This document shows positions 42,221 through 51,623 of a stretch of DNA of 64,000 nt, piece by piece. This stretch comes from Streptomyces sp. NBC_00286 (GTDB lineage Bacteria; Actinomycetota; Actinomycetes; Streptomycetales; Streptomycetaceae). The notes under the pieces were generated by a model. The model made no database searches and was not told where the DNA came from. It saw only the letters and a list, made by a program, of their open reading frames with translations. The stretch is taken from the NCBI RefSeq assembly GCF_036173125.1, contig NZ_CP108054.1:1860001-1924000 (forward strand), read 5' to 3'. Positions within the stretch are counted from its first letter, which is position 1; each line of letters starts with the position of its first letter. The position numbers were made by a program, and so were the translations under genes.

Positions 42221-43807
42221 ATGGGAAGCCCTCGCAAGGGCCTGCGTACCACCGCCGTCGGTGCCGTTTCGGCGACCCTGCTCGCCGGTACGGCCATCGG
42301 GCTGGCCCCTGCCGCTCAGTCGGCGCCCGGCGCGTCGGCCGCGGCCGGCGGCGTCCGGTTCGTAGACATCGCCGGCGACGGCGGCACCACCCTCAAGGCC
42401 AATGTCGTCACCCCCGCGGGCGCCGACGGCACCCGCCGCTACCCGCTCATCGTCCTGCCGACGAGCTGGGGCCTGCCGCAGGTCGAGTACCTCGCCCAGG
42501 CCAAGAAGCTCGCCAACTCCGGCTATGTGGTCGTCAGTTACAACGTCCGCGGCTTCTGGGAGTCCGGCGGCTACATCGAAGTGGCGGGCCCGCCGGACAT
42601 CGCCGACGCCTCCAAGGTCATCGACTGGGCCCTCGCCAACACCCCGGCCGACGCGGACCAGGTCGGCGTAGCAGGCCTCTCGTACGGCGCGGGCATCAGC
42701 CTGCTCGCCGCCGCACACGACAAGCGCGTCAAAGCGGTCGCCGCGCTCAGCGGCTGGGCCGACCTGATCGACTCGATCTACTCCGGCCGCACCCAGCACT
42801 CCCAGGCGACCGCCCTGCTGGACGTCGCAGGCAACATCACCGGCCGCCAGAGCCCCGAACTCAAGCAGATCTACAAGGACTTCTTCGCCTCCAACCTGGC
42901 CAGGGAGCCGGAGCTCATCGCCTGGGGGAAGAAGCGCTCCCCCGCGACGTACGTCGACCGGATCAACGCCAACGGCACGGCGGTCATGATGGCCAACGCC
43001 TGGGGCGACACGATCTTCCCGCCCAACCAGTACGCCGACTTCTACGAGAAGCTCACCGGCCCCAAGCGGCTGGAACTGCGCCCCGGCGACCACGCCACCA
43101 ATGAGGCGACCGGCCTCTTCGGCCTGCCCAACGACGTGTGGACCGACACCGCCCGCTGGTTCGACCACCACCTCAAGGGTGCGGACAACGGCATCGACCG
43201 CGAACAGCCCGTCCGGCTCAAGTCCCGCTCCACAGGCGGCTACGAGGGCTACCCGGACTGGAAGTCGGTCACCGCGACCCGGAAGAAGATCGACCTCGCG
43301 GGCAGCACCACGATCCGCGCGAACACCAACTCCGGTGCGGACGGCGGCACCATCTTCCTGTCCAGCATCCTCGACCAGGTGGCCAAACTGCCCCCGATGG
43401 CCTCGATGCCGCTACTCCCCCGTCGGCACGCCGCCGTATGGCAGTCGGAGAAGTACGCGAGCGCCCAGCGGGTGCGCGGGACCACGAAGCTGCACACCAC
43501 GGTCACCAGCACCAAGGAGAGCGGCACCCTTGTCGCGTACCTCTACGACGTGGGCCCGCTCGGCATCGGCAAGCTGGTCAGCAATGCGCCGTATACGTTC
43601 CATGGGCAGACGCCGGGCAAGCCGTTCGGCGTCGATCTGGAGCTGTTCTCCACGGCGTACGACGTCCCGGCGGGGCACCGGCTCGCCCTGGTCGTCGACA
43701 CGGTCGACCCGCTCTACATCGAGCACAACCCGGACGGCGCGCAGCTGACCTTCTCCTCACCCCCGGCCGACCCGTCGTACGTGTCGGTGCCGCTGCGCGG
43801 GCAGTGA
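42221..43807 (+). CDS. Secreted CocE/NonD-type alpha/beta hydrolase
   Basis: Exported hydrolase of 528 residues. The signal peptide ends near residue 35 (AAQSAPGA). The nucleophile elbow GLSYGAG is near residue 152-158, with Asp in the NAWGDTIFPPNQ region and His in GDHATNEATG. A C-terminal jelly-roll-like X-Pro dipeptidyl-peptidase domain (about 330-528) ends with DTVDPLYIEHNPDGAQLTFSSPP. Such enzymes cleave peptides or esters outside the cell. Substrate preference is not evident. Confidence 0.87.
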   Translation: MGSPRKGLRTTAVGAVSATLLAGTAIGLAPAAQSAPGASAAAGGVRFVDIAGDGGTTLKANVVTPAGADGTRRYPLIVLPTSWGLPQVEYLAQAKKLANSGYVVVSYNVRGFWESGGYIEVAGPPDIADASKVIDWALANTPADADQVGVAGLSYGAGISLLAAAHDKRVKAVAALSGWADLIDSIYSGRTQHSQATALLDVAGNITGRQSPELKQIYKDFFASNLAREPELIAWGKKRSPATYVDRINANGTAVMMANAWGDTIFPPNQYADFYEKLTGPKRLELRPGDHATNEATGLFGLPNDVWTDTARWFDHHLKGADNGIDREQPVRLKSRSTGGYEGYPDWKSVTATRKKIDLAGSTTIRANTNSGADGGTIFLSSILDQVAKLPPMASMPLLPRRHAAVWQSEKYASAQRVRGTTKLHTTVTSTKESGTLVAYLYDVGPLGIGKLVSNAPYTFHGQTPGKPFGVDLELFSTAYDVPAGHRLALVVDTVDPLYIEHNPDGAQLTFSSPPADPSYVSVPLRGQ

Positions 43808-43887
43808 TCGCCGACTGCTGCCGGGCGAGTCATCACCCGTGCCCACGAGATACCGCTCCCCCAAGGAGTTCTTGAACGCGTCACCCG

Positions 43888-44631
<744 letters not shown>

Positions 44632-44741
44632 GCCCAGCCCTACTCACTCGTCGCTGTGTCGCGGTGACCGCAAACGTTCCAGCTATCCAGACAGAAGTGC
44701 AGCCAATGTACGACACCTGCGCATTTCAGACATAAGCCCGG

Positions 44742-45179
44742 TTACGCCTCCGACACCTCGCCGTACAGCTGGGAGAGCTCCGGTACGCCGCTGGCCGCCC
44801 ACTCGTGCCCGGCGGCGACCACGTCGATCTCCCGGCCGGACTCCAGCCGCACCACCGGCTGGCCGTCGGGCCACAGCTGCCAGGTCGCGCCGGGGACCGT
44901 GCGCAGGATGACCGTGCCGAGATAGAGGCCGGCGTCGTTGCCGAGCCAGGGCAGGCTCTCCTCGTCGTCGCGCCAGCGCGGCAGCAGTTGGTCGAGCGCC
45001 TCCAACGAGGCCGGGGAGTCGTCGAGTTCGATCCCGGCCCGCTCCGCCTGGGAGCGCAGCAGTTCGCACTCGGAGAGAAGCTCGGCCACTCCCTCGCGAT
45101 CGCTCTCGCTGTCGGAGAAGACTGCGACTCTGGCGGGGTCTCGCTTCTTGCGCCAGTTGCCCAGGAACGAGATGTTCAT
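44742..45179 (-). CDS. Conserved hypothetical protein (DUF6278-like)
   Basis: 145 residues starting MNISFLGNWRKKRDPARVAVFSDSESD, with a helical Glu/Leu-rich centre (AELLSECELLRSQAERAGIELD) and a C-terminal half rich in Trp and Leu (LPWLGNDAGLYLGTVILRTVPGATWQLWPDGQPVVRL). It recalls small Streptomyces proteins classified as DUF6278; this is from memory and not certain. No enzymatic motif is visible. It lies about 110 bp upstream of the GluA-like gene on the same strand. Confidence 0.65.
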   Translation of the reverse strand: MNISFLGNWRKKRDPARVAVFSDSESDREGVAELLSECELLRSQAERAGIELDDSPASLEALDQLLPRWRDDEESLPWLGNDAGLYLGTVILRTVPGATWQLWPDGQPVVRLESGREIDVVAAGHEWAASGVPELSQLYGEVSEA

Positions 45180-45365
45180 ACTCCCAGCCTGTCATCCGTA
45201 TCGCCCGGCGCACCACAGGGCACGCTGGGCCGCTTGTTCCAGGGGATTTCGCGCGGAGTTCGCGCGTCGATCATTGACGAGTTCCTGACGCCTCCTTAGC
45301 TTCGCGGAGCACCTGTGGTCTCGCAGTTGTCGTGTCACATCTGTCGTCTCGCACGTGTCGTCTTG

Positions 45366-45403
45366 TTCGTCTCGATCGTCTTGATCGTCTTGATCGTCTT
45401 GTC
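45366..45403. repeat. Nine-base GATCGTCTT tandem repeat upstream of the SGNH gene
   Basis: Three to four copies of GTCTTGATC/GTCTCGATC lie 20-60 bp upstream of the hydrolase start, preceded by looser GTCGTCTCGC-like repeats from 45320. In-frame translation would give an artificial RLDRLDRL extension to the protein, one reason to prefer the downstream GTG start. Confidence 0.7.
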
Positions 45404-45424
45404 GGCAAACGGGAGGAGTCGGTC

Positions 45425-47185
45425 GTGCACCGACGTGTCTGGGGTCCGGCCGTCGCTCTCGCTCTTCTCATGATGGCGGTGCCGACCGCGTCCGCGAAGG
45501 CCGGGCTGCCCACCCGGACCGGGCCGCTCCCGCTGGAGCGGCTCTTCGACAACACGGCCGTCAGCGACGACGCGCGTCCCGGCGAGGCGGACTTCGACGG
45601 CTCGGGCGGCTCCCTGTCGGCTCGGGACCTGACCGCCGCGGGCTGGACGCCGGGCCGCACACTGACCGTCCAGGGCGCCCGGCTGACCTGGCCGCGCAAG
45701 GCGGCAGGGCAGCCGGACAACGTGCGCGCCGACGGCCAGCTGGTCCGGGTCCACGGTCGCGGCGACGCCCTCGCCTTCCTGGTGGCGGGCACGGCCGGTG
45801 ACGCGGCCACGGGCACGGGGGTGGTGCGGTACGCGAACGGCTCGCGCTCCACGTACCGGCTGACCGCCCCCGACTGGCGCCGCGGCCCCCTCGCCACCAA
45901 GGCCGTGGCACTGCCGCACGTCAACACGCCCGGCGGCCAACTCGCCGAGAAGGCACGGCTGTACGTCGTCACCGTGCCGCTCGCCGAAGGCCGGACCGTC
46001 GCCTCCGTGCAGCTGCCGCGCAACGACGACCTGCATGTGTTCGCGCTGTCGGTACGCGCCGACTCGCCCGGCTGGACGGGCAGTTGGGCCACTTCGACCT
46101 CCGGGTACGGGGCGGTCGGGCCCTGGACGGACCGGACGCTGCGCCTCGTGGTGCACACCTCGGCGGGCGGGCCGCGCGTACGGATCCGGCTGGACAACAC
46201 CTTCGCCGCCGCGCCCGTACGGATCGGGAGTGCGACGGTGGCGGTCCAGGGGTCCGGTGCGAGCCCGCGGAGTACCCCCGTGCCGCTGTCGTTCCGGGGT
46301 GCCGCCGGGACCGAAATCCCCGCGGGGGCACAGGCGTTCAGCGATCCGCTCGGCTTCGATGTGCCCGCGGACGCCAATCTGCTGGTGAGCTTCCATCTGC
46401 CGGGAACGGTGAGCGCCGCGCCCATGCACAGCCTGGCCGTCCAGCGGTCGTATCTCAGCGAGCCGGGCGACCATGCCGCGGACGCCGGCCCGGACGCGTA
46501 CACCTCGACGATCAGCAACTGGCCGCTGCTGACCGGTGTGGACGTGGGCGGTGGGCCCGGTTCCGTGGTGCTGCTCGGGGACTCGATCACCGACGGCGAG
46601 AAGTCGACGCCGGACGCGAACCTTCGCTGGGGCGATGTGCTCGCCAGGCGGTTGCGGGACCAGGACGTGGTCCCGCACTACGGGGTCCTGAACCACGGCA
46701 TCTCGGCGAATCGTGTGGTCTCCGACCGCTATCCGGGCGACGGCGTCTCCACCGATATGGGCGGCGTGAGCGCCCTGAACCGGCTCGACCGTGATGTCCT
46801 GGCGCAGACGTCGGCCCGTACGGTCGTTGTCTTCCAGGGCGTCAATGACGTGCGATGGGGTGCGAGTGCGGAGCAGGTCATCGCCGGGCTGCGCGAGATC
46901 GCCGACCGGGCGCATGCGCGTGGGCTGCGGGTGCTGGGCGCGACGATCGTTCCCTGCGAGGGGGAGGCTCGGTGCACTCCTGCCGCCGATGCGGGGCGCT
47001 CCGCTGTGAACGCGTGGATACGGGCCAGCTCCTCGTTTGACGGGGTGCTGGATTTTGATGCGGTGTTGCGGGATCCGGCGCGGCCTTCGCGGATGTTGCC
47101 CGCTTACGACAGTGGGGATCATCTGCATCCGGGCAATGCGGGGCTCGCTGCGCTGGCTGGGGCTGTGGACTTGCGGTTGCTGTAG
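45425..47185 (+). CDS. Secreted SGNH/GDSL hydrolase
   Basis: About 586 residues. The signal peptide (GPAVALALLMMAVPTASAKA) is followed by a beta-rich N-terminal domain of about 350 residues and a C-terminal SGNH domain. SGNH blocks: VLLGDSITDGE (Ser), HGISANRV (Gly/Asn block), VFQGVNDVRWG (GxND) and SGDHLHPGNAG (Asp/His). It is an exported esterase or lipase-like enzyme of the type often annotated as SGNH/GDSL hydrolase. GTG 45425 is preferred for its GGGAGGAG ribosome site about seven bases away. Confidence 0.88.
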   Translation: MHRRVWGPAVALALLMMAVPTASAKAGLPTRTGPLPLERLFDNTAVSDDARPGEADFDGSGGSLSARDLTAAGWTPGRTLTVQGARLTWPRKAAGQPDNVRADGQLVRVHGRGDALAFLVAGTAGDAATGTGVVRYANGSRSTYRLTAPDWRRGPLATKAVALPHVNTPGGQLAEKARLYVVTVPLAEGRTVASVQLPRNDDLHVFALSVRADSPGWTGSWATSTSGYGAVGPWTDRTLRLVVHTSAGGPRVRIRLDNTFAAAPVRIGSATVAVQGSGASPRSTPVPLSFRGAAGTEIPAGAQAFSDPLGFDVPADANLLVSFHLPGTVSAAPMHSLAVQRSYLSEPGDHAADAGPDAYTSTISNWPLLTGVDVGGGPGSVVLLGDSITDGEKSTPDANLRWGDVLARRLRDQDVVPHYGVLNHGISANRVVSDRYPGDGVSTDMGGVSALNRLDRDVLAQTSARTVVVFQGVNDVRWGASAEQVIAGLREIADRAHARGLRVLGATIVPCEGEARCTPAADAGRSAVNAWIRASSSFDGVLDFDAVLRDPARPSRMLPAYDSGDHLHPGNAGLAALAGAVDLRLL

Positions 47186-47240
47186 CGGCAGCGCCGCGGT
47201 GCCGCTTCGCGGAGGGGTTCGGCTGTGGGTCCGTCGTGGC

Positions 47241-48401
47241 TAGAGATCTTCAAGTGTCGGGGTTATGTCGAGCGCGGGGTGGTGACGGCTGACGTGGCGT
47301 CGGCTATGCCGGTTCCATGAGGTATCCCGACGGTGGTGGTCTGACCGCCGCGGAACGGGCTCGGCGGGAGCGGGTGTGGTTCGCAGCAGCCGAGAAGTTC
47401 GCCCATGGGGCGAGCGAGCCGGAGGTCGCCCGGCAGTTCAGAGTCTCAAGGATGTCGGCGAACCGCTGGCATCGGGCCTTCACCGAAGGCGGCGTCGAGG
47501 CGCTGGCCTCGAAGGGGCCGGGCGGCGCGCGCTGCAAGCTCGACGAGGCCCAGTTACGGGCCCTGGAGCAGGAACTGGAGGCCGGGCCTGCCGCGCACGG
47601 CTGGGATGAGGACCAGTGCTGGACCCTGGCGAGGATCACCGAGCTCATCGAGGCGAAGTTCGGTGTCGGCTACACCCTCGGCGGGGTGGACGCCCTGCTG
47701 CACCGTATCGGCTGGAGCGTGCAGGTCCCCACCAGGCGGGCCGCCGAACGCGACGAGGAGGAGATCGCCATCTGGAGGGATGAGCAGTGGCCCGTCATAA
47801 AGGACGGCGGCGGACCTGGGGGCCTGGCTGTGCTTCGAGGACGAGGCAGGCCAGGGCCTGAGGCCGCCCAAGGGCCGCATCTGGGGTCGGCGTGGCCGCA
47901 CCCCGCTGGTGCAGGTTTCCGCCGCTGGCTCCGGCCGCATCTCGCCGGCCGGTCTGGTTGCCACTCGCCCCGGCCGGGCGCCGCGGCTCATCTGCCGCAC
48001 CCGCCTGCACCGCCGCCGCAAGGGCGAGAAGAAGGGTTTCACCGAGACCGACTACGCGCGATTACTCGACGCCGCCCATCAGCAGCTCGGCGGCCCGATC
48101 GTCCTGATCTGGGACAATCTGAACACTCACCGCAGCAAGGCCATGCAGCAGCTGATCGCTGCCCGGCCGTGGCTGGTCGTCTACCAACTGCCCTCCTATG
48201 CGCCGGAACTCAACCCGATGGAGGCCGTGTGGTCCCACCTGAAGCGATCCCTGGCCAACCTCGCCAAGCGGACCATCGACCAGCTCGCCAGGATTGTGAA
48301 GACCCGCCTCAAGCGGATGCAGTACCGTCCCGCCCTCATCGCCGGATTCATCACCAAGACCGGCCTCGACCAGCCGCAATAACACCAGCTGAAGGTCTCT
48401 A
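47241..48401 (+). mobile_element. IS630-family insertion sequence
   Basis: TA dinucleotides at 47241-47242 and 48400-48401 flank inverted ends. The left end begins GAGATCTTCAAGTGTCGGGG, and the reverse complement of the right end begins GAGACCTTCAGCTGGTGTTA. TA target duplication and a DDE transposase match IS630/Tc1-mariner. The right TA overlaps the stop codon of the HMA-domain gene. A third, related end lies at about 49837-49863 (see that entry). Confidence 0.85.
47317..48382 (+). CDS. IS630-family transposase in two frames (programmed or mutational +1 shift)
   Basis: The first frame (from ATG 47317) gives the HTH part: [22 protein letters not shown] and [23 protein letters not shown]. 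The DDE part is in the +1 frame: the shift is needed near 47800-47804 (ATAAAGG), after which [32 protein letters not shown] and [17 protein letters not shown] supply Asp, Asp and Glu. A +1 programmed frameshift is possible, as in other two-frame IS630 elements. A single-base insertion would instead make it inactive. The gene has at least two TTA Leu codons, rare in Streptomyces. Confidence 0.82.
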
Positions 48402-48614
48402 GCCAAACCGGTCGTCGAGTTCATAGCCGGCTTCCTCGACCGCAGCGCGCACGTCCGCGATGTCGAGATCCCTGTCGCTGGTCACCGTGACCGTGCCGCT
48501 CTCGACGTTCACCGCCACGGCGGTGACGCCGGCGACGTGTTGAATCTCCTCGGTGACGAAGCCTGCGCAGTGGTCGCAGACCATTCCGCTCACGGTGTAG
48601 GTGCTCTCGGTCAC
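48399..48614 (-). CDS. Heavy-metal-associated (CopZ-like) domain protein
   Basis: Copper-chaperone-like HMA domain of 71 residues: the metal motif GMVCDHC at about 10-16 and the typical beta-alpha-beta ending [24 protein letters not shown]. Its ATG overlaps the NTF2-like gene stop as ATGA. The C-terminus (DDRFG) ends exactly in the IS630 right-end TA, so the original stop may have been altered by the insertion. It probably carries Cu or a similar metal. Confidence 0.88.
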   Translation of the reverse strand: MTESTYTVSGMVCDHCAGFVTEEIQHVAGVTAVAVNVESGTVTVTSDRDLDIADVRAAVEEAGYELDDRFG

Positions 48615-49054
48615 GCCGGCCGCACCTGCCCCTCGGACACCTCTGGCGCCGGCTGTCCCGGGCCGGCGTCCGCTGGGAGGGTGCGGGTGAGTATGTGTGC
48701 CTGGCGCATCCGCCCGTCATCGGTGAACTGAGCGAACATGTGCGCCTCGATGGCGAGGGCTCTGTTGCGGTTCTGTACATACAAGGTGGACCGGACGGCG
48801 ATCCGATCCCCGTTCACCAGTGCTTCATGCACATCCCAGCGGCCGCTGGGCCGGTTCTTGCGCACCGGGCGAGTGTGCGCGATGAGCTTGTCCCGGTCCA
48901 TCCGGTGTCCGTCGGCGATCTGGACGATGTCCGGTGTGTGATAGCGGTCGACGATCAGTCCCGGGTCCTCGTCGCTGTCCAGGAGGTCGTTGTGGAAGGA
49001 CGCATAGAAATCGGCGATGAACTGCTTGGGGTCGGTGTCGTTGAACGGACTCAT
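48611..49054 (-). CDS. NTF2-like (SnoaL-type) nuclear transport factor 2 family protein
   Basis: 147 residues with the NTF2-like cone fold: FIADFYASFHNDLLDSDEDPGLIVDRYHTPDIVQIADGHRMDRDKLIAH is the typical first half, followed by strands ALVNGDRIAVRSTLYVQNR and MFAQFTDDGRMRQAHILTRT. Families of this fold include isomerases and hydrolases as well as unassigned proteins, so the role is open. It is the first gene of the two-gene unit with the HMA protein, divergent from the TetR regulator. Confidence 0.8.
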   Translation of the reverse strand: MSPFNDTDPKQFIADFYASFHNDLLDSDEDPGLIVDRYHTPDIVQIADGHRMDRDKLIAHTRPVRKNRPSGRWDVHEALVNGDRIAVRSTLYVQNRNRALAIEAHMFAQFTDDGRMRQAHILTRTLPADAGPGQPAPEVSEGQVRPA

Positions 49055-49089
49055 GGTGCTCCCGTCACGCTGCTGGTCGGCGCACTATC

Positions 49090-49106
49090 TCTTACAGTCT
49101 GTAAGA
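49090..49106. promoter_or_regulatory. Palindromic operator TCTTACAGTCTGTAAGA between NTF2-like and TetR genes
   Basis: A perfect 8-1-8 palindrome, with a further half site GTGTAAGA at 49134-49141 next to the TetR start. TTGACA at 49126-49131 fits a -35 box of the tetR promoter only if transcription starts inside the gene, so it may instead be incidental. The location between divergent genes is typical for TetR autoregulation. Confidence 0.78.
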
Positions 49107-49142
49107 TATGCACCCTCCCGCAATATTGACAAGGTGTAAGAA

Positions 49143-49820
49143 ATGACTCCACGCCAGGCGCCGCATCGCCGTGCCGACGCCCAGCGCAGCCGGGCCGCCA
49201 TCCTGGACGCGGCGGTCCGGCTCCTGAACACACATCCCGACACCAGCGTCGAAGTCATCGCCACCGCCGCAGGCGTGACTCGCCAGACCGTCTACGCCCA
49301 CTTCCCCTCGCGGGAACAACTGCTGACAGCAGCCCTCGACCGGATCACCGAGGAAGCGGTCGCCGCGATGGACGCCGCCGGCCTTGACACGGGACCTGCT
49401 GTGGATGCCCTGCTGCGACTGCTCGATGCCAGCAACCGGACAGCCGGGCGATACCCCGTCCTGCTCCAGAAGATCAGCCTGCTGCCCGTTGATCCGCACA
49501 CCGACCACGAACGCCATGCGCCGGTCGCCGACCGGCTGAAGCGGGTGATCCAGCGCGGTCAGGAGACCGGGGAATTCGGGGGCGGACTCTCCCCGGACTG
49601 GCTCGTCGCTGTCACCATCAACCTCGGCCACGCTGCGAGCGCCGAGGTAGACGCCGGCCGGATGTCCAGCGAGGAGGCAGCGGAAGCACTCCACACCAGT
49701 CTGCTCCGCGTGTTGGGCGCAGTCGCGCCGACAGGAACCCCGACACGAGAGGAGGGTGCCCCTGCCGCTCGCAGCGCCGCCAAAGCCAAGGGTGCGAAGC
49801 TCCGCAATCCTCAGAAATGA
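49143..49820 (+). CDS. TetR-family transcriptional regulator
   Basis: 225 residues. The HTH at about 15-65 (RAAILDAAVRLLNTHPDTSVEVIATAAGVTRQTVYAHFPSREQLL) is textbook TetR/AcrR, followed by an all-helical ligand-binding domain and a Lys/Ala-rich tail. An AAGGTG ribosome site lies six bases before ATG. It is divergent from the NTF2-like and HMA genes across the TCTTACAG palindrome and presumably represses them. The inducer is unknown; a metal or oxidative cue is plausible from the HMA neighbour. Confidence 0.9.
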   Translation: MTPRQAPHRRADAQRSRAAILDAAVRLLNTHPDTSVEVIATAAGVTRQTVYAHFPSREQLLTAALDRITEEAVAAMDAAGLDTGPAVDALLRLLDASNRTAGRYPVLLQKISLLPVDPHTDHERHAPVADRLKRVIQRGQETGEFGGGLSPDWLVAVTINLGHAASAEVDAGRMSSEEAAEALHTSLLRVLGAVAPTGTPTREEGAPAARSAAKAKGAKLRNPQK

Positions 49821-49836
49821 CAGAGGACCTTCAGTC

Positions 49837-49863
49837 GCCGTAACGCCAACCTTTGAAGGTCTC
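49837..49863. repeat. IS630-like terminal repeat downstream of tetR
   Basis: The + strand ends TAACGCCAACCTTTGAAGGT then CTC. Its reverse complement begins GAGACCTTCAAAGGTTGGCG, close to the IS630 left end GAGATCTTCAAGTGTCGGGG and to the right end of the adjacent IS. The next bases (AAGTCGCGTAGTTCC) continue the dispersed repeat that the left end interrupts at 47240. A GACCTTCA...TGAAGGTC inverted pair at 49826-49861 could also act as a terminator. Confidence 0.7.
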
Positions 49864-50010
49864 AAGTCGCGTAGTTCCCCAGCCCCGCCCTTTCCCGAGA
49901 CTGGGGGCTGCGCCCCACACCCCCGCCAGGGGATGGTGGGTGACACTACGTGTCGCGGCTGCCGGTCCGTTGTGGCTGGTCGCGCAGTTCCCCGCGCCCC
50001 TATAGGGGCG
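49864..50010. repeat. Dispersed Streptomyces intergenic repeats
   Basis: This block contains GTCGCGTAGTTCCCCAGCCC, a GACTGGGGGCTGCGCCCCAC segment, and a full GTGGCTGGTCGCGCAGTTCC, CCGCGCCCCTATAGGGGCGC element at about 49973-50011. The same elements occur at 32.5-33.1 and 36.0-36.5 kb. No gene is seen in 49821-50076. Confidence 0.75.
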
Positions 50011-50076
50011 CTCCCGTGCGGGGCGGTTCCGAAGGGCGCCCCCAGACAGGCGCCCGGATGCACCGAAGCGCCATGC

Positions 50077-50856
50077 CTACACGTCCAAGTCCACTACCAC
50101 CGGAGCGTGGTCCGACGCGCCCTTGCCCTTTCGCTCCTCCCTGTCGACGTACGAGTCCTTGACCGCCTTGGTGAAGGGCTCGTTGCCGTAGACCAAGTCG
50201 ATTCGCATGCCTCGGTTTTTGGGGAAGCAGAGTTGGCGGTAGTCCCAGTACGTGTAGGGGTGGTCGTACTTGAGGGGGCGCGGGATCACGTCCGTGAGGC
50301 CGGACTCGCGGAGTTCGGTGAGGGCGGCTCGTTCGGCGGGGGTGACGTGGGTGGAGCCCTCGAAGGCTGCGATGTCGTAGACGTCTTCGTCCGTCGGGGC
50401 GATGTTGTAGTCGCCCAGGACCGCGAAGGGGCGGCTGCCGGACGCGTCGCCCGCTACCGCTGCCTTGAGGGCCTCGATCCACTGGAGTTTGTAGGCGAAG
50501 TGGGGGTGGTCCACCTCTCGGCCGTTCGGCACGTACACCGACCAGACGCGGATCGGGCCGCAGGTCGCCGCTATGGCGCGGGGCTCCTGGACGCCGTCGT
50601 AACCGGGGTCGCCGGGCAGGCCCTTGACCACGTCTTCGAGGCCTGCGCGGGAGATCACCGCCACGCCGTTCCACCGGCCTGTCGCGTGCACCGCCGACTC
50701 GTAGCCCAGCTTGGTCAGTTCGTCGGTGGGGAACTGCTCGGCGGTGGTCTTGGCCTCCTGGAGGCACAGCACGTCGGTGCCGCTGCTCTCCAGCCAGGCC
50801 AGCAGCCTGGGGAGGCGGGCGGTGATCGAGTTCACGTTCCAGGTGGCAATCCGCAT
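50077..50856 (-). CDS. xth: Exodeoxyribonuclease III
   Basis: AP endonuclease/exonuclease of 259 residues. Motifs include ATWNVNSITARLPRLLAWL and VLCLQEAKT (metal Glu), YVPNGR, GDYNIAPTDEDVYD and the C-terminal GASDHAPVVVDLDV with its Asp-His pair. The length is standard for XthA. It repairs abasic sites in base-excision repair. It lies about 50 bp downstream of the MBL-fold gene on the same strand. Confidence 0.92.
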   Translation of the reverse strand: MRIATWNVNSITARLPRLLAWLESSGTDVLCLQEAKTTAEQFPTDELTKLGYESAVHATGRWNGVAVISRAGLEDVVKGLPGDPGYDGVQEPRAIAATCGPIRVWSVYVPNGREVDHPHFAYKLQWIEALKAAVAGDASGSRPFAVLGDYNIAPTDEDVYDIAAFEGSTHVTPAERAALTELRESGLTDVIPRPLKYDHPYTYWDYRQLCFPKNRGMRIDLVYGNEPFTKAVKDSYVDREERKGKGASDHAPVVVDLDV

Positions 50857-50908
50857 GCCTCACAACTTACCGGGAGGGTCTGACAACGGACCCGCAGGAG
50901 GCATGAGC

Positions 50909-51544
50909 TCAGAGTTCGGCCGAAGTGCCCGGCGTCAGCCGCAGGTGTTCCGCGCCGCCCAGGCCGCCGATCTGACGGTCGTAGATGGGGCGGGCGAGGT
51001 CGGTGAGGAGGGCGTCGTGGATGTCGTACGCGCGTTGGGGTTTGACCTCGCGTACGTACTCGATGACTTCGGCGATCTTGTTCCAGGGGGCCATGACCGG
51101 GAGCATCAGCGTCTCTACCGGCTGGTCGGGGACGGTGAGGGCGTCGCCCGGGTGGAAGACTCTGCCGCCGTCGACGAGATAGCCGACGTTGGTGATGCGC
51201 GGGATGTCGGGGTGGATGACGGCGTGCAGTTCGCCGTGGACCTGGATGTCGAAGCCCGCGGCGGTGAAGGTGTCGCCGTGGCCGACGGTGTGCACGCGGC
51301 CGGGGAACGCCGCCGCGATCTGGTCGGAGACGGACTTCAGGGTCCACAGCTCGGCGCCTGGGTTGGCCTCGAGACCGGCTCGCAGGCGGCCCTCGTCGAA
51401 GTGGTCGGGGTGCTCGTGCGTGACCAGGATCGCGTCCGCGCCGACCGCGGCGTCCTCCTCGCTGAAACCGCCGGGGTCGATGACGAGCATGCGCCCGTCC
51501 TTCTCGAGCCGGATACAGGCGTGCGACTTCTTCGTGAGCTTCAT
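50909..51544 (-). CDS. MBL-fold metallo-hydrolase (UlaG-like)
   Basis: 211 residues. The beta-lactamase-fold metal motif THEHPDHFDE is followed by GELHAVIHPDIPRITNVGYLV, GGRVFHPGDAL and ETLMLPVMAPWNKIAEVIEYV, typical of UlaG-like proteins. ATG 51544 (MKLTKKSHAC) is used; ATG 51553 is three codons upstream. The substrate is unknown. Confidence 0.88.
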   Translation of the reverse strand: MKLTKKSHACIRLEKDGRMLVIDPGGFSEEDAAVGADAILVTHEHPDHFDEGRLRAGLEANPGAELWTLKSVSDQIAAAFPGRVHTVGHGDTFTAAGFDIQVHGELHAVIHPDIPRITNVGYLVDGGRVFHPGDALTVPDQPVETLMLPVMAPWNKIAEVIEYVREVKPQRAYDIHDALLTDLARPIYDRQIGGLGGAEHLRLTPGTSAEL

Positions 51545-51623
51545 GCTTTCCATCCTGCCCCCGCCGTCTTGAGCGGGCGCACTCCCGGGGCCCCTGCCGG
51601 GCTCCCCAGGGATACCCGGCCGC

